Translations under genes and position numbers: made by a program
Part shown: piece by piece, positions 15,252 through 22,907 of the stretch
Position numbering within the stretch: the stretch's first letter is position 1
Layout of the letters: every line of letters begins with the position of its first letter
The notes under the pieces: model-generated
Database searches by the model: none
Seen by the model: only the letters and a program-made list of their open reading frames with translations
Told to the model about the DNA's origin: nothing
NCBI GenBank assembly: GCA_021793405.1
Contig: JAJYSV010000032.1
Span: forward strand, 1-46,389
Source of the DNA: Acidobacteriota bacterium
GTDB lineage: Bacteria > Acidobacteriota > Terriglobia > Terriglobales > Acidobacteriaceae
Reading direction: 5' to 3'
DNA: 46,389 nt

Positions 15252-15595
15252 CCTTCTCCTGTTTCCTGGTCTGGTTTGATGGGTCCGGTAATCTCTGCCC
15301 GGTTCAGAAATTACATGCAGCAATACTATGGTATGTTCTTCGTGCGCGGCCATGCAGCTTCGACACAATCAAGGTTCAGACAGCGATGCCGTGACGAACA
15401 ATTGCGGAACCGAGACGTTTGCTTTTGGAACGGAATGGACGGAAGCCTTTTCTCACGGTCGGGCGGGACCATGGACTCCGGGCAAGCTGCACTTGGCAGT
15501 CCTCGTTTGACGTGTCGGCTCCCGCTCGTAGCCAACGCGCTGACGCGGAAGGAACGCTCTTTCGTGGTTGGCGAATAAAAGACGAATCAATCCAG
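15252..15595. other. Divergent intergenic region between MFS and lhr
   Basis: No gene is supported here. A dyad ATAC-TATG-GTAT (15323-15334) lies about 72 bp upstream of the MFS start. Such GTAT/ATAC dyads occur in GntR-family operators of sugar-acid genes, so it is a candidate operator; no regulator gene is adjacent. Short open frames in this stretch lack family features. Confidence 0.3.
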
Positions 15596-15601
15596 TACAA
15601 T
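15596..15601 (+). promoter_or_regulatory. -10 element of lhr, leaderless arrangement
   Basis: TACAAT (five of six matches to TATAAT) lies 7 nt before the ATG of lhr, so transcription should begin at the start codon. The intervening CCTCTTC is the opposite of a ribosome-binding site. No good -35 hexamer is at the expected distance (GAATAA at 15573-15578). Confidence 0.45.
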
Positions 15602-15608
15602 CCTCTTC

Positions 15609-18600
15609 ATGTCCCCTACGCTGCAAACCGCTGTCGACCGTGCTGTCCCTGCCGGTCTCGACTGGGCCCACTCGATCACGCAGGAATGGTTTGTTCAGCG
15701 GTTCGGGACACCTACAGAACCGCAGATGGAAGGCTGGCCGAGCATTCAAGCGGGCCACACCACTTTGATTTCTGCGCCAACCGGCTCAGGCAAAACGCTA
15801 GCCTCCTTTCTGGTTTGCATTGACCAATTACTGCGCAAAGCGATTGCCGGCACGCTCTCGACGCATACCGAAGTGGTCTATATTTCGCCGCTGAAAGCAC
15901 TTTCTAACGATATTCAAAAGAATCTTGATCAGCCGCTGCGCGAAATTCAACAGCTCGCGCTCGAACGCGGCTACCTCTACGGAGAGATTCGCACCGCTGT
16001 TCGCACCGGCGATACCTTGGCGTCCGAACGCGTGGCCATGTTTAAGAAACCGCCGCACATCCTGGTGACCACGCCGGAGTCACTCTATATTCTGCTGACC
16101 TCAAAAAATAGCCGCGAAAACTTGCGCCATGTGCGCACCGTGATCGTAGACGAGATTCATGCGGTCGCGGATGACAAGCGTGGCGCGCATCTCGCATTGT
16201 CGCTGGAACGGCTGGAGGCTCTGGTGTGTGGCGAAAATCGGGCGATGACCGGCGCACCCTCGGCGGGTTCCGCCACACCGCCGCAACGAATTGGCTTATC
16301 TGCGACACAGAATCCGATTGCGTTGGTGGCGCAATTTCTTACTGGTTCAACGGAAGATCGCCGGCCCGCAAACATCGTCCAGGTAGGGACCCGGCGCGTG
16401 ATGGACTTGGCGGTGGAGGTTCCCAGCTGCGAAGAGCTGGGTTCCGTGGTCACGAATGCCATGTGGGACGAAATCTACGATCGCCTGGCAGCACTTGCAC
16501 AGGAACATCGGTCCACCTTAGTCTTTGTCAACACGCGCCGAATGGTGGAGCGTCTGTCGCATGCCATCGGCGAACGGATTGGAGCGGAGAATGTTGCCGC
16601 GCATCACGGCAGCCTATCCCGCAAATTGCGTCTCGATGCGGAAACCCGGTTGAAGAGTGGCGAAATCAAGCTACTGGTGGCAACCGCTTCGCTTGAACTC
16701 GGAATTGATATCGGCGCCATCGATCTAGTCTGCCAGATCAGTTCAACCCGCGCGGTCGCAGCGGCACTGCAGCGAATTGGCCGTGCCGGGCATTGGCGAG
16801 GCGCGATTCCGAAGGGTCGATTTTTCGCGACCACGCGCGACGATCTGATCGAATGCGCCGCGCTGGTTCAGGCGATGCGCGCCAGCGATCTGGACCGGCT
16901 GGAAATTCCGCCGCAGCCACTGGATGTACTGATGCAGCAAATGGTCGCGGCCTGTGCCGCTGAATCCTGGAATGAGGATGCGCTGTATGCCGTGCTTCGC
17001 AGGGCCTATCCATATCGCAATCTTACGCGCGCTGAGTTTGACGAACTGATTCAGCTTCTGCACCGCGGTATTCACTCAAGCCGTGGCCGCTATGGAGCTT
17101 TCCTGATGCGGGACGCCGTGCATGGGGAACTTCATGCGCGCCGCGGCGCGCGGCTGGCTGCTGTGTGCAATGGGGGAACCATTCCGGACACCGCGCAATA
17201 TGCTGTCATAATGCAACCAGAAGGGTTACAAATTGCGACCCTCGATGAACATTTCGCTATCGACTCCTCTGCTGGAGACGTGATTCTGCTGGGGAATACA
17301 AGCTGGCGTATTCAGCGGATTGAGACAGGCCGCGTATTTGTCGAGGATGCCCACGGCCAGCCGCCCAATCTTCCTTTCTGGGCAGGCGAAGCGCCGCAGC
17401 GAACAGATGTTTTGAGTGGCTATGTTGCTCGTCTGCGCGAACAAATTGCGAATCGCACCACAAATGTCATGCCTGGTTATATCTCGCAAGCGCACGCCGG
17501 CGTGGCGGCAGCCGCGGCGTGGCTCAAGGAAGAATACGGCGTGTGCGATAGCGGTGCAGAGCAGATGATCGGCTACATGGCAGCCGGTCGCGCCGCGTTG
17601 GGCGCTATTCCATCGCTGACCACCATTGTCGCGGAGCGTTTTTTTGACGAAGGCGGCGGAATGCAGTTGATCATTCATGCGCCGTTCGGCGGACGCATCA
17701 ACAAAGCATGGGGCCTGGCGTTACGCAAGCGTTTCTGTCGCGGCTTCAATTTTGAATTGCAGGCCGCAGCGACCGACAACGGCCTATGCATTTCCCTGGC
17801 CGAGCAGCACAGCTTCCCTCTCAGCGATGTCTTTCATTTCTTAACTGTACAGACAGTACAAGAACTGCTGGAACAGGCAGCGCTCGACTCTCCAATCTTT
17901 AAGTCGCGCTGGACGTGGGTGGCTGGGCGGAGTTTGCAACTGTTACGGTTTCACAATGGCAATAAGGTGGCGCCTCAAATTCTGCGTACCCGCTCTGACG
18001 ATCTCCTGGCCAGCGTATTTCCACAGGTTGCGGCCTGCGTCGAAAATATCAAGGGCGATCGTGAGATTCCAAATCACCCATTGGTGCGCGAGGTGATGAA
18101 AGACGTCCTTGGAGAAGCGATGGATCTTGCCGGCCTGACGCGCGTGCTCGACGGCATCCGCGCAGGTACGATTCATTGCGTCGCGATCGATACCACAGCA
18201 CCCTCGCAGTTTGCCCACGAATTGCTGAACGCAAACCCGTACGCCTTTCTCGACGATGCGCCTTTGGAGGAGCGCCGGGCACGCGCCGTTTCCATGCGCC
18301 GCACCTTGTCCGCCAGCATGATGGAGGAGGCGGGACGGCTCGATCCGTCGGCAATTGCCGCCGTCCGCGCAGAGTGCTGGCCCGATCTGCGCGACGAGCA
18401 CGAGATGCACGATCTGTTAATTCAGATCATAGCGTTGCCCTCGACGGTGTTACAGCGAACGGAAAACTATCACTGGCGATCCCTGCTGGAACGACTCCAG
18501 CGCAGCGGGCGCGCCCGAATCTTTCAGGTTCAACAAGATTGCTACTGGGTCGCCACCGAAAACCTTGCAGAAGCTGCATTGTTGTGGCCTGGGAATGCCG

Positions 18601-20138
18601 ATGTAACCGATACAGTTGCACATGGCAGCGCCGTGAGGAAATTGCTTCAGGGGTGGCTGCAGATACTCGGTCCAGCAACAGCAAACTCCATGACATCACT
18701 GCTCGGTATATCCAGCTCGGATATTTTTCAGAGGCTGCTGGAGTTGGAGATGCAGGGGACCATCCTGCGCGGAACGTTTGAAACAACGGCCACATCCTTC
18801 TCGACAGATTTCGATATCGAATGGTGCGAGCGTCGTCTGCTGCAGCGCATACATCGACTCACGCTCGGCCAGCTGCGTAAGCAAATCGAGCCGGCTTCGC
18901 CAGCCGTGTACATGCATTGGGTCCTTGGCTGGCAGCATGTGGCTCCGCAATCGCAACTGAGTGGAGAGCAAGGCGTGTTGCAAGCTCTCTCTCAACTGGA
19001 AGGGTTCGAAGCGCCGGCGATCGAGTGGGAACAATCCCTTCTGGCGCATCGTGTCACCGGGTACGATCCCCGCTGGTTGGATCAATTGTGTCTTTCCGGC
19101 GCTGTCGGCTGGGGCCGCGTCTCGCCGCATCCGGCATGGTCGGCAGCAGACGGCGGGGCTCCTCGCCGAGTGCTGCCGACGGGGACGGCTCCCATCACTT
19201 TTTATATTCGGGAAACAGCGGTGTGGTTGGACGCCGTACTGGAAAATCAAGCTGTCGACGAAGTGAAGCTGCGCCAGTCGTTAAGCAGCGAAGCACAACA
19301 AATTCGCGCGCTACTGGAAGATCGCGGAGCATGCTTCGCGGAAGAATTACAGCGAACCACGGACTTGACGATGGACCAGGTCGATCACGCGCTTTGGGAA
19401 CTGACCGCAGCTGGCTTGGCGGCCGCAGATGGCTTCGACCAGCTACGCGCGATCATGGATTCCAGGCGCAAGTCGGCTGCCTTTGTTCAGCAATTGAAAA
19501 ATCCTGGAAAAAGAGTGCGCAGCGCAACTGGACGCTGGTACCTGTTGCGCTGCGCGGCAACAAGTAAAACGCCCTCGCAAAAAGCACGCAGCGATGACGC
19601 AGCCATGGAGTCGGCAGCCTGGGTGCTGTTGCGCCGCTATGGTATCTTGTTTCGCGACCTGCTGAAACGCGAGACAACGATGCCGAGATGGCGTGAATTG
19701 CTGGGAGTATTGCGGCGTCTGGAAGCGCGAGGCGAATTGCGTGGCGGCCGATTTGTGAGTGGATTCAGCGGAGAACAGTATGCGCTGCCGGAAGCGGTTG
19801 AATCTCTCCGTGCGGCTCGTGCGCGGGTGGTAGATCGAGGCGCCACTGAGACAACCGCCATCGCGGCGGCGGACCCAATGAATCTTGTCGATATTATCGT
19901 TCCCGGAAAACGTCAGTCTGCAATTTCGGGACGGATCGTCACTTATAGGGATGGAAATTCTGATAAGGAGATGTCAGCACCAATAGTAGAGACGGATTCT
20001 CACGGCAACCGCGCGCGCAATCGGAATCGGCCGCCTCGCCCTTCGCCGGTTCGCAAGAAATTGTTACCGGCTGGTAAGAGGAGCATTGTTGATTTGCATA
20101 AAGATAGATCGCGCCAAGAATGGCTCTTTCCCGGCTGA
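15609..20138 (+). CDS. lhr: Lhr-type large ATP-dependent helicase
   Basis: A 1509-aa superfamily 2 helicase of the long bacterial Lhr class, a 3'-5' DNA translocase linked to DNA repair. The N-terminal core has TEPQMEGWPSIQAG (Q-motif region), Walker A APTGSGKT at 56-63, ISPLKALSND, TTPESLY, DEIH at 181-184 and SATQ at 231-234. The second RecA domain includes VFVNTRRMVERLSHAIGERI, VAAHHGSLSRKLRLDAE, LVATASLELGIDIG and QRIGRAGH. Winged-helix and Lhr-specific domains follow. The long C-terminal half (about 880-1430) matches the Lhr-CTD layout. The last 70 residues are a basic, low-complexity tail (RNRNRPPRPSPVRKK). Length equals the family norm of about 1500. The gene stands alone on its strand. 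Confidence 0.95.
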   Translation: MSPTLQTAVDRAVPAGLDWAHSITQEWFVQRFGTPTEPQMEGWPSIQAGHTTLISAPTGSGKTLASFLVCIDQLLRKAIAGTLSTHTEVVYISPLKALSNDIQKNLDQPLREIQQLALERGYLYGEIRTAVRTGDTLASERVAMFKKPPHILVTTPESLYILLTSKNSRENLRHVRTVIVDEIHAVADDKRGAHLALSLERLEALVCGENRAMTGAPSAGSATPPQRIGLSATQNPIALVAQFLTGSTEDRRPANIVQVGTRRVMDLAVEVPSCEELGSVVTNAMWDEIYDRLAALAQEHRSTLVFVNTRRMVERLSHAIGERIGAENVAAHHGSLSRKLRLDAETRLKSGEIKLLVATASLELGIDIGAIDLVCQISSTRAVAAALQRIGRAGHWRGAIPKGRFFATTRDDLIECAALVQAMRASDLDRLEIPPQPLDVLMQQMVAACAAESWNEDALYAVLRRAYPYRNLTRAEFDELIQLLHRGIHSSRGRYGAFLMRDAVHGELHARRGARLAAVCNGGTIPDTAQYAVIMQPEGLQIATLDEHFAIDSSAGDVILLGNTSWRIQRIETGRVFVEDAHGQPPNLPFWAGEAPQRTDVLSGYVARLREQIANRTTNVMPGYISQAHAGVAAAAAWLKEEYGVCDSGAEQMIGYMAAGRAALGAIPSLTTIVAERFFDEGGGMQLIIHAPFGGRINKAWGLALRKRFCRGFNFELQAAATDNGLCISLAEQHSFPLSDVFHFLTVQTVQELLEQAALDSPIFKSRWTWVAGRSLQLLRFHNGNKVAPQILRTRSDDLLASVFPQVAACVENIKGDREIPNHPLVREVMKDVLGEAMDLAGLTRVLDGIRAGTIHCVAIDTTAPSQFAHELLNANPYAFLDDAPLEERRARAVSMRRTLSASMMEEAGRLDPSAIAAVRAECWPDLRDEHEMHDLLIQIIALPSTVLQRTENYHWRSLLERLQRSGRARIFQVQQDCYWVATENLAEAALLWPGNADVTDTVAHGSAVRKLLQGWLQILGPATANSMTSLLGISSSDIFQRLLELEMQGTILRGTFETTATSFSTDFDIEWCERRLLQRIHRLTLGQLRKQIEPASPAVYMHWVLGWQHVAPQSQLSGEQGVLQALSQLEGFEAPAIEWEQSLLAHRVTGYDPRWLDQLCLSGAVGWGRVSPHPAWSAADGGAPRRVLPTGTAPITFYIRETAVWLDAVLENQAVDEVKLRQSLSSEAQQIRALLEDRGACFAEELQRTTDLTMDQVDHALWELTAAGLAAADGFDQLRAIMDSRRKSAAFVQQLKNPGKRVRSATGRWYLLRCAATSKTPSQKARSDDAAMESAAWVLLRRYGILFRDLLKRETTMPRWRELLGVLRRLEARGELRGGRFVSGFSGEQYALPEAVESLRAARARVVDRGATETTAIAAADPMNLVDIIVPGKRQSAISGRIVTYRDGNSDKEMSAPIVETDSHGNRARNRNRPPRPSPVRKKLLPAGKRSIVDLHKDRSRQEWLFPG

Positions 20139-20279
20139 TCGGGTTTGCTGACGGCATTGATCAGACAACACGCTCTGCCCTGCCCAAGAAATTCCGGGTC
20201 TAAACACCTAGGCGAACTCGGGGAGGCTAATGCTGTTCCGTTTGCGTATTCCGCCACACCCCGGAGACGAGGAATCACC

Positions 20280-21722
20280 TCAGTGATCGCCTCTGACGCT
20301 ACCGTGAGAAGCGATGCGGACACCTTCGCTTGCCACCGCTGTGATGGCTGACGCGATCGAGCGTCCCCTCGTGATGACCGAGTTTCCGGAATGGGAAGAA
20401 GATGGACTGGATAAAAGGATGACTGAGGCACGGGCAGGGTGCTGCGACGCTGTGGTTCCGTCCAGATCGCTACGCTGCTTCAACGTTGGCTGCGGCTCAC
20501 TGGATATGAGTGGGTCGGAATTGCGCTCCACAATTGGCGTTACATCCATAGCAGCCTCAACCGGAGGAGCAGTTGAGACGGTTGAGGGTGGGGAATAAAA
20601 TACGCGATGCGTTCCTAGCACCTGGCCATGCAATCGAACCGTATCGGTGCGTTTCCTCCGCAGAGGAACACCGACGCGCGTAGTCAGCGATTGCGAAGTC
20701 CCCGGCTGCGCAATCCGCGGCTGCTCATAGGAAAGGACGACGAAAAGCGATGGCACAACGCCCAAAAATACAGCAAGAAGGGCCAATCCCAGGGTCGCGC
20801 GCAAACCGAGCAGCCACCCAGGGATCGTTCTGTTCCCCGCCAGGATCGAGCGAACCCGCACTTTGAGTTGAACGGACGAGCCCGCGAAATCCAGATTCCA
20901 CGGCGTGGGCGCTTGAGTTACATGCAACCTCGCAAAACGGACTAGACATTCGGCATAGCTCGCGCGCCTGTCAGGCGAATCGCTGACAACCGCTAGATCG
21001 CAGGCAAGTTCACTCTCCAATTCGAGCTTGCGCTTGGCATACCAGACGGCCGGATGAAAGAACACTAGCGCGCGGCAGAGCGAGGCGATGGTGTTGAAAA
21101 CGAAGTCTCGGCGTTGCACATGCTGCAACTCATGGCGGAAGATGTCTCTTAGCTCGCTCTCGTCCTGTTCCAGACAAAACGGTGGCAGCAAAATGGTGGG
21201 GCTGATCCAACCGAAGGTTGCGGGAGAATGAATCCCCGAGAGCATCAACAACTGTACATGGCCAGCATCCAGACTCTCTGCGATTGGCCGGAATATGTTC
21301 TCGATCGCATCGGGTGCCCGATAGGTAAAGCGAAGTATCCATCGCAAGTGAAGATGCTTTTTGATATACGCCAAGAGGAAGTAGGTCAATACGATGAGAT
21401 ACAGCGCTCCCAAGCCCCGTAAGACGATCGAGATGGGAAACTCCCAAGAGTGCTGGATTTGCCACTTGCCGATAGGTGCAGTCATGGCCGACGCCGCAGG
21501 TAGCTCCAAAGGGATGGGCGGCGATCCGTGGGGCACAAGAACTGCCGTCAGCCATAGCCAATAGCAGCCCGCGCTGATGAGGAAACCGAACCAAATCAGA
21601 AACTTTCTTCTAGGGAAGGCGACAATTTTGCTCATCGCCCAACAGATGCAAAAACCGAGGGACGTCTTGAGAAGAAATTCGGTGAATGCCGCCATTATCG
21701 TTAGCTGAGTCTCTGGACGCAT
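20280..21722 (-). CDS. BlaR1/MecR1-like membrane metalloprotease (peptidase M56) without penicillin-sensor domain
   Basis: A 480-aa membrane protease partner of the BlaI-type repressor. There are membrane helices near residues 11-33, 41-63 and 95-119. Then comes the zinc-protease motif HELQH (197-201) with the downstream acidic region LELESELACDLAVV, and a further helix at about 300-325. After that come about 150 residues rich in Ser, Thr and Pro, with no penicillin-binding fold or SxxK-type sensor core visible. The start at 21722 has GGAG about 7 nt upstream; the in-frame ATG at 21770 has none. In BlaR1 systems the protease acts when a signal arrives and BlaI is lost. Here the signal is unknown and need not be a beta-lactam. 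Confidence 0.88.
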   Translation of the reverse strand: MRPETQLTIMAAFTEFLLKTSLGFCICWAMSKIVAFPRRKFLIWFGFLISAGCYWLWLTAVLVPHGSPPIPLELPAASAMTAPIGKWQIQHSWEFPISIVLRGLGALYLIVLTYFLLAYIKKHLHLRWILRFTYRAPDAIENIFRPIAESLDAGHVQLLMLSGIHSPATFGWISPTILLPPFCLEQDESELRDIFRHELQHVQRRDFVFNTIASLCRALVFFHPAVWYAKRKLELESELACDLAVVSDSPDRRASYAECLVRFARLHVTQAPTPWNLDFAGSSVQLKVRVRSILAGNRTIPGWLLGLRATLGLALLAVFLGVVPSLFVVLSYEQPRIAQPGTSQSLTTRVGVPLRRKRTDTVRLHGQVLGTHRVFYSPPSTVSTAPPVEAAMDVTPIVERNSDPLISSEPQPTLKQRSDLDGTTASQHPARASVILLSSPSSSHSGNSVITRGRSIASAITAVASEGVRIASHGSVRGDH

Positions 21723-21794
21723 GACATCTCCGATTTCTGACCTGCTTACGCTTTGCGATGCCTCCGCCATTCACGCGACGGAAAGCACAGCGCT

Positions 21795-22226
21795 CTAGTT
21801 CCGGTTACGTCCGCTCGAGGGTTCGTTCTTTCTACGATATTCCCGGATCTGGGCCTCCAACTCATCCAGGTCCTTTTCCTTGACGGTTGTCGTCTCCAGC
21901 AAATTGAGGAACAACCCGGTTGCGGAGCCGCCAAAGTTTCGCGAGAGCAGCGCCCGCACCGATCTGTGGTCGATTGTCTTACGCGAGATCAGAGGCTTAA
22001 AGACGAAGACTCGTCCCCGACTTTCGTGCGCGATGAACCCCTTCTGCTCCATGATGCGCAGCAACGTCTGGGTGGTTTTGTAGTTGGGTCGATCCCGCGG
22101 GACATGCGCATTGACGACATCCTCAACCGTGGCTTCGCCGCTTTCCCAAAGAATCTGCAGCAACCGAAGCTCGCTTGCGGTTGGGAGCTGTCTTCCCCGT
22201 GACTCTTTCAATCGTTTCCCTGGCAT
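21795..22226 (-). CDS. BlaI/MecI-family transcriptional repressor
   Basis: A 143-aa winged-helix repressor. The family core reads LPTASELRLLQILWESGEATVEDV, then DRPNYKTTQTLLRIMEQKGFIAHESRGRVFVFKP, followed by the dimerisation and cleavage region RSVRALLSRNFGGSATGLFLNLLE. The C-terminus is charged. GAGGAG lies just before the ATG at 22226. The BlaR1-like protease gene follows 72 bp downstream on the same strand. A 32-bp palindrome 100 bp upstream is a candidate operator. No beta-lactamase gene is in the window, so the regulon is probably something other than penicillin resistance. Confidence 0.93.
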   Translation of the reverse strand: MPGKRLKESRGRQLPTASELRLLQILWESGEATVEDVVNAHVPRDRPNYKTTQTLLRIMEQKGFIAHESRGRVFVFKPLISRKTIDHRSVRALLSRNFGGSATGLFLNLLETTTVKEKDLDELEAQIREYRRKNEPSSGRNRN

Positions 22227-22257
22227 TTGCTCCTCACGACGTCAACATCTCAATCAA

Positions 22258-22286
22258 ATTGTAGTCAGTGCAGTCTTCTAGGGAAA
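22258..22286 (-). promoter_or_regulatory. Possible blaI promoter
   Basis: On the minus strand TACAAT (22258-22263) follows TTTCCC (22281-22286) after 17 bp. The -10 is good and the -35 poor, as is usual where an activator or repressor takes part. It lies about 32 bp upstream of the blaI start and its ribosome-binding site. Confidence 0.35.
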
Positions 22287-22325
22287 GAGGGACGAAGTCC
22301 TAATGTTTTCAGATGTTCATTTGAC

Positions 22326-22357
22326 TCCTTATGTCTTAATGAATTAAGACATAAGGA
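22326..22357. promoter_or_regulatory. 32-bp near-perfect palindrome, candidate operator
   Basis: Arms of 15 bp, TCCTTATGTCTTAAT (22326-22340) and ATTAAGACATAAGGA (22343-22357), match perfectly around a central GA. The site is AT-rich, has almost no loop and lacks a T-run, which fits a protein-binding dyad better than a terminator. It stands between blaI and the stem-loop region, so BlaI is the obvious candidate binder. The sequence is not the TACA-TGTA type known from staphylococcal BlaI. Confidence 0.55.
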
Positions 22358-22370
22358 TGGATTGTGTGCT

Positions 22371-22645
22371 GGACTTTGGGAGGAGTTGGATGGGGTCCGA
22401 ACAGCCCGTTGTAACAGCCAAATATGCGCGAAGGACGACAACTCGCTCCCCAAAGACCTGTATGCGGAAAGATAGCCCGCTACGAGTGGGCGGAGTGCGG
22501 CGGAACATTCGCGATATCGCTGTTCTATAGAGCCGTTCCGCCGGCATTTCCCGCGCCTGCAAACGTTCAGGACGCCTTTATACCGCCAAGTCTGTAAGAC
22601 GTGGAAGTCGAGACCCGGATGATATTTTTCCCATCCGGGTCTCGC
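22371..22645 (+). ncRNA. Candidate structured RNA: chain of five stem-loops
   Basis: Five stems follow one another. A: 22374-22388 with 22439-22455, 15 bp with two single-base bulges, extended by GG/CC after one mismatch. B: GCCCGCT/AGTGGGC, 22475-22481 with 22485-22491. C: 22496-22506 with 22535-22546, 11 bp with one bulge. Its loop contains GCGATATCGC. D: 22553-22559 with 22568-22575, 7 bp with one bulge. E: 22609-22621 with 22632-22644, 13 bp perfect. No open frame here has family features, and no known RNA class is recognised. The strand is not settled by the sequence; plus is listed because the array ends 26 nt before a small gene on that strand. Confidence 0.45.
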
Positions 22646-22670
22646 GGACTGCTTGGGTTTGGAGTTGCTC

Positions 22671-22778
22671 ATGGTTGACGATGAAGATATTCCAATCTCG
22701 TACCTTTTCTACACCGTTGCGGTGCTCGTATTGCTGGGGGTTTCTCTCATTGCCGGGTTTGTTCTATGGGCCCGCTAA
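22671..22778 (+). CDS. 35-residue single-helix membrane peptide
   Basis: The peptide starts MVDDEDIPISY, with an acidic N-terminus. A hydrophobic helix fills residues 11-33 and it ends WAR. GGAG stands 6 nt before the ATG. The acidic start and the Trp-Ala-Arg end give a clear N-out/C-in or subunit-like topology, similar in style to tiny oxidase or transporter accessory peptides. It lies directly downstream of the stem-loop array, which could be its leader. I do not recognise a family. Confidence 0.5.
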   Translation: MVDDEDIPISYLFYTVAVLVLLGVSLIAGFVLWAR

Positions 22779-22907
22779 CGCCAAAGGCTTTACTACGTCT
22801 TATATGCTTGAGATTCCCCTCGACGCGATTTTGCTGAATGAACCATGACCTTGTGAAGCTTTTTTGTGGCAGCACTCAACGGATACAAGCTAGAGGGGTG
22901 ACTGATC

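Noticed and set aside
20280-22226. Beta-lactam resistance locus
   Set aside because: The BlaI and M56 genes are present, but there is no beta-lactamase or penicillin-binding protein and the protease lacks the sensor domain.
22371-22645. Known RNA classes (RNase P, tmRNA, SRP, 6S) or group II intron domain V
   Set aside because: None of the conserved strings of these RNAs is present.
22265-22672. 135-codon frame on the minus strand across the stem-loop region
   Set aside because: It is Ser/Arg-rich without structure, covers the palindrome and hairpins, and starts on top of the small peptide's ATG. It looks like a by-product of the repeats.
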